Assembly: GCF_947488135.1 (NCBI RefSeq)
Contig: NZ_CANKYW010000005.1
Span: 248,001-312,000, forward strand
Source: an uncultured Marivita sp.
GTDB lineage: Bacteria > Pseudomonadota > Alphaproteobacteria > Rhodobacterales > Rhodobacteraceae
Direction of reading: 5' to 3'
DNA length: 64,000 nucleotides
Part shown: positions 59,695 to 64,000 of the stretch, piece after piece
Layout: each line of letters starts with the position of its first letter
How positions within the stretch are numbered: position 1 is the first letter of the stretch
Made by a program: the position numbers and the translations under genes
Notes under the pieces: model-generated
Told to the model about the DNA's origin: nothing
Database searches by the model: none
What the model saw: only the letters and a program-made list of their open reading frames with translations

Positions 59695-61815
59695 TCACTC
59701 GGCGGCAGTTCGGGCGAAGGCGTCGCCGGCGACGGGATCATCTTCGCTCAAAGGCTCGGAGTCTGCGATAGCCGGTTCGCCGCCGTCTTCCGCCGATTGC
59801 GCTTCGCCGGTGTCGGGATCGTCGTCCGAAGGTCCTCCATCGGCGTCGTCGATCAACTCGATCTCAGGCGCGTCCTCTTCCGGCAGCGGCGGCGTGCGCA
59901 GCGGCTCGGGTAACCAGCCGGTGCTGACGAGCAGGTCCTCTGCAGCGGTCACCATCTCCGGTTTCTTCAGCCCCGCGATGCGGTCGGCGGCATCTTCGCC
60001 TTTCGCCTCGCGCACGGCCTCGAGGATGCGCGCCTTGGTAACCCGACCGAGGTAGCTGTCACCCGTGGCCGTCCAGCCCGCTTTGGCCATGTCGAGCCCG
60101 ACGGTCCCGGCCAGCACATCCGCATGCGCGATGGCGCGCGGTCGGCGCTGGCAGGGGTCGTAGACAGCATTCACGCTCATCGACACGCAGTGGGCGAAGA
60201 GCGCCTCGCGGCTGCAGCTGTCGAACTCGGTCAGCGCCTCCCAGAGGTCTTCTGGCGCTTTCGGCAGGTTCCGCGCCCAGGTCTCTTGGCGCTGGTCGAT
60301 GGCCTGCGCGTAGGCCGTGTCGACGAGGCCCGGCACCTGCGATCCGAACCCCGCGTTGCGCGGTTCGATCTCGACGCAGCTGTCGACGGCGTAGCGGTAG
60401 AAGAGCCGCAGGACCATCGCGTGCAGCGCCGCGAGGACGGCGACCTGCGGGTCCTCGGCCAGTGCATTGCGCAGCGCCAGGGTGCGATGGGCCGTCAGTT
60501 CCATGACGAGGCGGTCGGAGAGCGGTTTGAGGCCGTCATCCTCGTCCTCCTCGTCCGTAGTGGACGCGACGGTGTCGTCGATGTCCTCTTCCGGCACCAT
60601 TTCCGATGCGACCTCGCCGAGGTCCTCCACCTCTTCGGCCGGTTCATCTTCGGGCCGCACGTACCCACGTTCGACCCGCAGCCGCCCGGAGCTGTCGAGG
60701 CTGACGAAAGCTCCGGCCAGAGCGAGAGCGTCGGCCTCGTACCGGATCGGACGTGCCTCGAGGGCTTCCATCGCCTCCTCGATCTCGCCCAACCGGGTAT
60801 CGACGTCGTCGGGCAACTCGTCGGCCTCCGCATGCTCGGCCTCGAGCGCTGCGTATTCGGCCTTCAGCGCCTCGTAGCGGACAGCCTCCTCGTCGGTCAT
60901 CGGCACCGCCTCGCCATGGACCCGGCGCATCCCGAAGGTGTGGCCATAGGGGAACTCGGTATCGACCTCGACCCATTTCCAGCCCTCGTCGCGCACCGTC
61001 TCGGCCTCCTCGGCGAGCTTCTCGCGCACCATGACGTCGAGCAGGGCGGCATCCTGCAGCCAGCCGCCGTCGTCCTGCTGGAACAGATCGCGCAGGATCT
61101 CGCCCCCGGCCTCGACGTAATCGCCCGTCCCGACGAACTGAGCCCGCTTGTCCGACGCCCGCACCGCACCCTCGGTCAACATGCGGCGTATCTCGTAGGG
61201 CTGCCGGGAATAGTGCCGCTGCAGCGCCTCCCAGACCTGCTCCTGCCGCGCGTGATCAGGGTTGACCGTGAAGGCCATGAGTTGGTCGAGCGTCATCTCC
61301 TCCTCGGCATAGGCGTCGAGCAGCGACGGCGCGACCGCGGCGAGCTTCAGCCGCTGCTTGACCACGCTGGCGGAGACGAAGAAGGCCGCGGCGATCTCTT
61401 CTTCCGTACGGCCCTTCTCGCGCATCGCCTGGAAGGCGCGGAACTGGTCGAGCGGATGAAGCGGCGCGCGCTGGACGTTCTCGGCGAGGCTGTCCTCCTC
61501 GGCGAGCCCGTCGGTGCGCACGATGCAGGGCACCAGCGCGGTCTTGTTCATGCGCTTCTGCTTCACGAGCAGTTCCAGCGCCCGGAACCGCCGCCCGCCG
61601 GCGGGGATCGTGTACATGCCGGTCTCGGCGCCGCTCTCGTCCAGCACGGGCCGCACGGTGATGGAGCTGAGCAGCGTCCGCCGCGCGATGTCCTCGGCCA
61701 GTTCCTCGATCGACACGCCCGCCTTGACGTGGCGCACGTTCGACTGGCTGAGCATGAGCTTGTTGAAGGGGATGTCGCGCGAGGCGCTGAGGGTGATCTT
61801 CTGTGGCTTGGTCAT
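59695..61815 (-). CDS. parB: ParB/RepB/Spo0J-family protein
   Basis: A 706-residue protein. The N-terminal ParB/Srx-like domain contains NVRHVKAGVSIEELAEDIARRTLLSSITVRPV, AGGRRFRALELLV and ENVQRAPLHPLDQFRAF. An HTH region follows (EEEIAAAFFVSASVVKQRLKLAAVAPSLLDAYAEEEMTLDQLMAF). A long acidic C-terminal half (DEEDEDDGLKPLSDRLVMEL...) has no assigned domain. The length is much greater than chromosomal ParB (about 300) and matches the ICE/plasmid form. It binds DNA and probably has a regulatory or stabilising role; no parA lies in this window. Confidence 0.9.
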   Translation of the reverse strand: MTKPQKITLSASRDIPFNKLMLSQSNVRHVKAGVSIEELAEDIARRTLLSSITVRPVLDESGAETGMYTIPAGGRRFRALELLVKQKRMNKTALVPCIVRTDGLAEEDSLAENVQRAPLHPLDQFRAFQAMREKGRTEEEIAAAFFVSASVVKQRLKLAAVAPSLLDAYAEEEMTLDQLMAFTVNPDHARQEQVWEALQRHYSRQPYEIRRMLTEGAVRASDKRAQFVGTGDYVEAGGEILRDLFQQDDGGWLQDAALLDVMVREKLAEEAETVRDEGWKWVEVDTEFPYGHTFGMRRVHGEAVPMTDEEAVRYEALKAEYAALEAEHAEADELPDDVDTRLGEIEEAMEALEARPIRYEADALALAGAFVSLDSSGRLRVERGYVRPEDEPAEEVEDLGEVASEMVPEEDIDDTVASTTDEEDEDDGLKPLSDRLVMELTAHRTLALRNALAEDPQVAVLAALHAMVLRLFYRYAVDSCVEIEPRNAGFGSQVPGLVDTAYAQAIDQRQETWARNLPKAPEDLWEALTEFDSCSREALFAHCVSMSVNAVYDPCQRRPRAIAHADVLAGTVGLDMAKAGWTATGDSYLGRVTKARILEAVREAKGEDAADRIAGLKKPEMVTAAEDLLVSTGWLPEPLRTPPLPEEDAPEIELIDDADGGPSDDDPDTGEAQSAEDGGEPAIADSEPLSEDDPVAGDAFARTAAE

Positions 61816-61984
61816 CGGGATATCTCCGCGACGGGCCAGCCGGGAGCCTCTCTCCCGACCTCCAAACCCGTCACGGAAAACCCGGCCTACCTCTTCCTCT
61901 AAAGGGACCAGACGCCATGATCACACCACCCAGAGCGGCGGCTCCGAGGGACGAACCGGAGCTTCTGGTAGGCAATTCAATCCT

Positions 61985-62881
61985 TCAATCCACTCCAGCG
62001 ATTAATTGTTTTTTTCCAACGCGCACAAAATCAGCGTGTAATTTGACAATCTCTGCAGCAAGATCGTGAAAGTTGCCAACGACGCGCCAAAATCGTTCCG
62101 GCTGCTCGATCTCCCATTCCGGCGGCACCCAGTGTCGGTCTGCACTCATCTCCGTAGCGAAAGTTTCAGTCGCAAGCAGAGTCGTGTAGGTGTCGGTCTT
62201 TTCCCAAAGAGCTTTCCGAAGCGCTTCCAATTCGGGCGAAAGAAACTCTCGTTCTGGGTGGTTCCACTCATAGAAAAACTCCCAAAGCGGGTCGAACTTT
62301 GCTCGGGGAAAGGAGAAACCTGCCATATTATTCCTATCTAGAAAACCTATCACGCCGTCAGTTTGCAGGAGGCCAATCATTTGGTCATATAGCGCTCGAT
62401 CATGTATCCGGGCTTCGTCGACCTTCCCCCGAAATTGAGGATAGTGAGCGAAGAACACGTCGTCGTCAGTGGCAAGGTCTTGGCAAAGATCATCCCAGAA
62501 GAGAATACCAACGCGAAACTTTCCTTCTTGGCGGCGAGCCTCCGAAAGAATGCGCACTTTTCTTTGTAGAGGCGCATCGCGTGGCGCGGTTGTCGCGATG
62601 TAAACACGATCAAGCGGTGGATCAAATTTCTCGGCGTTTGCAACTTCGTCCTCAATCACGGCGAACGAGATACCGCCAACCGTGTTCTTACATTGGACTC
62701 CAATATGGCGGTCATCATCATCGTGTCCAAATACATCAATACCGTCTTGCTTCTGGCCGGTGCGCCCATGGCGTTGAAAGTCCGTACTGCCCCATCTCAG
62801 CTTGGCCGCTGAAAGAGTAATATCTTCGAACTCATCCCAAGACTTGGGCGGCGGAACTACGGAAGAGGCGATTGTTGGCAT
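61985..62881 (-). CDS. PD-(D/E)XK nuclease-like cargo protein
   Basis: A 298-residue protein. Near its start, RWGSTDFQRHGRTGQKQDGIDVFGHDDDDRHIGVQCKN carries a PD-(D/E)XK signature: D49 of GID, then Q63-C-K65. It resembles the Mrr/HJR-like nuclease heads of many defence proteins. The remainder contains a YATTAP-type strand and DDLCQDLATDDDVFFAHYP. The gene is AT-richer than its neighbours and sits between parB and DUF932, a typical slot for cargo. It probably acts as a restriction or abortive-infection effector; the partner, if any, is not obvious. Confidence 0.75.
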   Translation of the reverse strand: MPTIASSVVPPPKSWDEFEDITLSAAKLRWGSTDFQRHGRTGQKQDGIDVFGHDDDDRHIGVQCKNTVGGISFAVIEDEVANAEKFDPPLDRVYIATTAPRDAPLQRKVRILSEARRQEGKFRVGILFWDDLCQDLATDDDVFFAHYPQFRGKVDEARIHDRALYDQMIGLLQTDGVIGFLDRNNMAGFSFPRAKFDPLWEFFYEWNHPEREFLSPELEALRKALWEKTDTYTTLLATETFATEMSADRHWVPPEWEIEQPERFWRVVGNFHDLAAEIVKLHADFVRVGKKQLIAGVD

Positions 62882-63094
62882 TTAATCTCTTTGGCAATTG
62901 TCGGTGTTGCCTACATGGCAAACCATTTTGTTGATGCAATACGGTAAGAGTTGAGTTCGCCGCAATTCGCAGTTTGCGGACTTCTAGTCCATGGTCTCGA
63001 TTGTATCGAACAGTTTTGCGATTTCCACATTTTAAGTTCCAAATTTGTGAGCAGCAGCAAAGAGTTCAAAGCGTTCATTGACATCAACATCGCA

Positions 63095-63125
63095 AGGAGG
63101 CGGCTCTTGCCTTAAGCCACCTCCT
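63095..63125 (-). terminator. Hairpin after DUF932 gene
   Basis: An 11-bp stem with one mismatch (63095-63105 with 63115-63125), 12 bases past the DUF932 stop. No T-run follows, so it may be a weak terminator or an mRNA-stabilising hairpin. The rest of the 255-base gap (62882-63136) shows nothing else. Confidence 0.45.
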
Positions 63126-63136
63126 GCAGCCATTGT

Positions 63137-64000
63137 CTACGCCACCGTGTTAAACAACACCTTCGCCTTCCCCTCCATGACCAGCCGCGCATCCTGCTGC
63201 GGTTTTGAGCGAGCCACTGCCGTGATCCCCTGTACGAAGTCGAACACGCTTTCCGGCGGGCGGCCTTCCTCGGCCAGCACCGTCTCGACGATCCGCGCCG
63301 TCTCCGCCTTCGAGAACCCGCGCTTGCGGAGGAAGTCCTGACGGTCCTCTTCCGACCGCGCGACGATCTTCTCCCGCGCCGCGCGGATGCCGTCGATAAA
63401 GGGCGCGGGCGAGGACTCGGCGAAGCGGCTGAGCGCCGGGGCGGCCTCGTGGGCAAAACGGGAAGCAGCGTTTTTCGAGTGCCGGATGGTGATCTCCTGG
63501 AAGTCCTCGACGCCCCAGAGGTTGCGGTTCTGGCAGACCGCGCGCAGGTAAAAACTGGCGATGCCGAGCGTCTTGGCGCCTACCTCCGAGTTCCAACAAT
63601 AGAACCCCCGGAAATAGAGGTCGGGTGAGCCGTCGGGCAGCAGCCCCGCCTCGATCGGGTTGAGATCGTCGACGAGGAACAGGAAGACATCGCGATCGGA
63701 GGCGTAGAGCGTCGTCGTCTCCTTCGTCACGTCCACGCGCGGGTTGTAGATCCCCGTCGACCAGTCGAGCACGCCCGGCACCTTCCAGCGCGTGTCGCCC
63801 GTGCCATTGCCCGCGATGCGCTGAACGGCGGAGACGAGTTCGTGGTCGTAGATGCGGCCGTAGTCGGGGCCGGTCACGGCGCGCAGTTCGGTGCGACCAT
63901 CCGCGACTTCCATAGTCTTGATCTGCTCGACCCGGTGGTTGGTCAGACCGTATTGCAGGTTGATGCCCGCCAGCGGCGCGGGCAGTTGCCGCAGATAGGC
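63137..64000 (-). CDS. DUF932 protein (5' end beyond the window)
   Basis: At least 287 residues. The frame stays open to the window edge, reading AYLRQLPAPLAGINLQYGLTNHRVEQIKTMEVADGRTELRAVTGPDYGRIYDHELVSAVQRIAGNG. This is the DUF932 family, common on alphaproteobacterial plasmids and ICEs and found in phages. It is thought to act on DNA or be involved in antirestriction or maintenance; no function is established. The first in-frame ATG inside the window (63913) is internal to the domain, so the true start lies further right. Confidence 0.93.
   Translation of the reverse strand, partial: AYLRQLPAPLAGINLQYGLTNHRVEQIKTMEVADGRTELRAVTGPDYGRIYDHELVSAVQRIAGNGTGDTRWKVPGVLDWSTGIYNPRVDVTKETTTLYASDRDVFLFLVDDLNPIEAGLLPDGSPDLYFRGFYCWNSEVGAKTLGIASFYLRAVCQNRNLWGVEDFQEITIRHSKNAASRFAHEAAPALSRFAESSPAPFIDGIRAAREKIVARSEEDRQDFLRKRGFSKAETARIVETVLAEEGRPPESVFDFVQGITAVARSKPQQDARLVMEGKAKVLFNTVA

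Noticed and set aside
1-64000. CRISPR arrays, tRNA and rRNA genes
   Set aside because: No regularly spaced repeats, cloverleaf-type sequences or rRNA signatures were seen, including at the likely left ICE junction near 22.5-24.2 kb.

Overview
The window looks like a chromosomal segment of an alphaproteobacterium of the Rhodobacteraceae/Roseobacter type. The evidence is the high G+C content, ABC-transporter-rich sugar loci controlled by a LacI regulator, and a trb-type integrative and conjugative element (ICE) that resembles the Mesorhizobium symbiosis-island family. No rRNA, tRNA or CRISPR array was recognised. These taxonomic and family calls rest on recognising protein motifs by eye, not on a database search.

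Region 1 (1-5.4 kb) is a decaying patch. It holds an IS3-type transposase remnant and a small minus-strand operon (secreted protein, SRPBCC protein, YciI protein, ECF sigma factor, short-chain dehydrogenase) in which the sigma factor and the secreted protein carry inactivating lesions. A ParE toxin gene with two in-frame TGA codons follows its apparently intact antitoxin gene. Several lesions are Trp or Gln codons turned into stops.

Region 2 (5.4-22.5 kb) is an intact carbohydrate regulon. A minus-strand unit (TIM-barrel epimerase, Gfo/Idh/MocA oxidoreductase, DUF4432 epimerase, LacI regulator) diverges from a long plus-strand unit. The plus unit encodes a Tat-exported binding protein, two MalG/MalF permeases, two non-equivalent ATPases, an L-gulonate 3-dehydrogenase-like enzyme, a beta-keto acid cleavage enzyme (BKACE), an SMP-30 lactonase and an SDR. 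A second, xylose/ribose-type ABC transporter follows. Two identical perfect palindromes (GGAAACGTTTCC) sit 205 bp apart in the divergent promoter region and are probable LacI sites. The enzyme set suggests oxidation of a sugar to a lactone, aldonate and 3-keto-aldonate, followed by CoA-dependent cleavage. That pathway is an inference.

Region 3 (about 22.9-64 kb, running off the right edge) is the ICE, almost entirely on the minus strand. It contains the trb mating-pair genes (trbB, C, D, E, J, K-like, L, F, G, I and a DUF2274 gene), a CopG protein, the TraG/VirD4 coupling protein, a DUF3363 relaxase, a lytic transglycosylase, the TraF peptidase and DUF2840. Next comes a control module: an RdfS-like excisionase, an FseA-like activator split by a probable programmed +1 ribosomal frameshift, a DUF2285-only QseM-like antiactivator, and a divergent QseC-like repressor. 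Further right are a ParDE-type toxin-antitoxin pair, DUF736, DUF2493 (SLOG), a Toprim protein, ParB and a partial DUF932 gene. Individual rho-independent terminators separate several of these.

Three cargo insertions appear to be defence-related. The main one lies between trbB and the copG/traG unit (33.9-43.5 kb): hsdR, hsdS, a HEPN/Abi-like gene, a 45-codon gene, a DUF4917 SIR2-like gene, a DUF262/DUF1524 (GmrSD-like) gene and hsdM. These run in one direction and are mostly joined by overlapping start and stop codons. The other two are a 533-residue protein with an R-x4-H HEPN-type motif (53.9-55.5 kb) and a PD-(D/E)XK nuclease-like protein (62 kb), both in AT-richer DNA. The embedded gene set inside the type I restriction operon is the best candidate for an undescribed composite defence system. 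The frameshift-controlled excision switch is the best-supported regulatory device.
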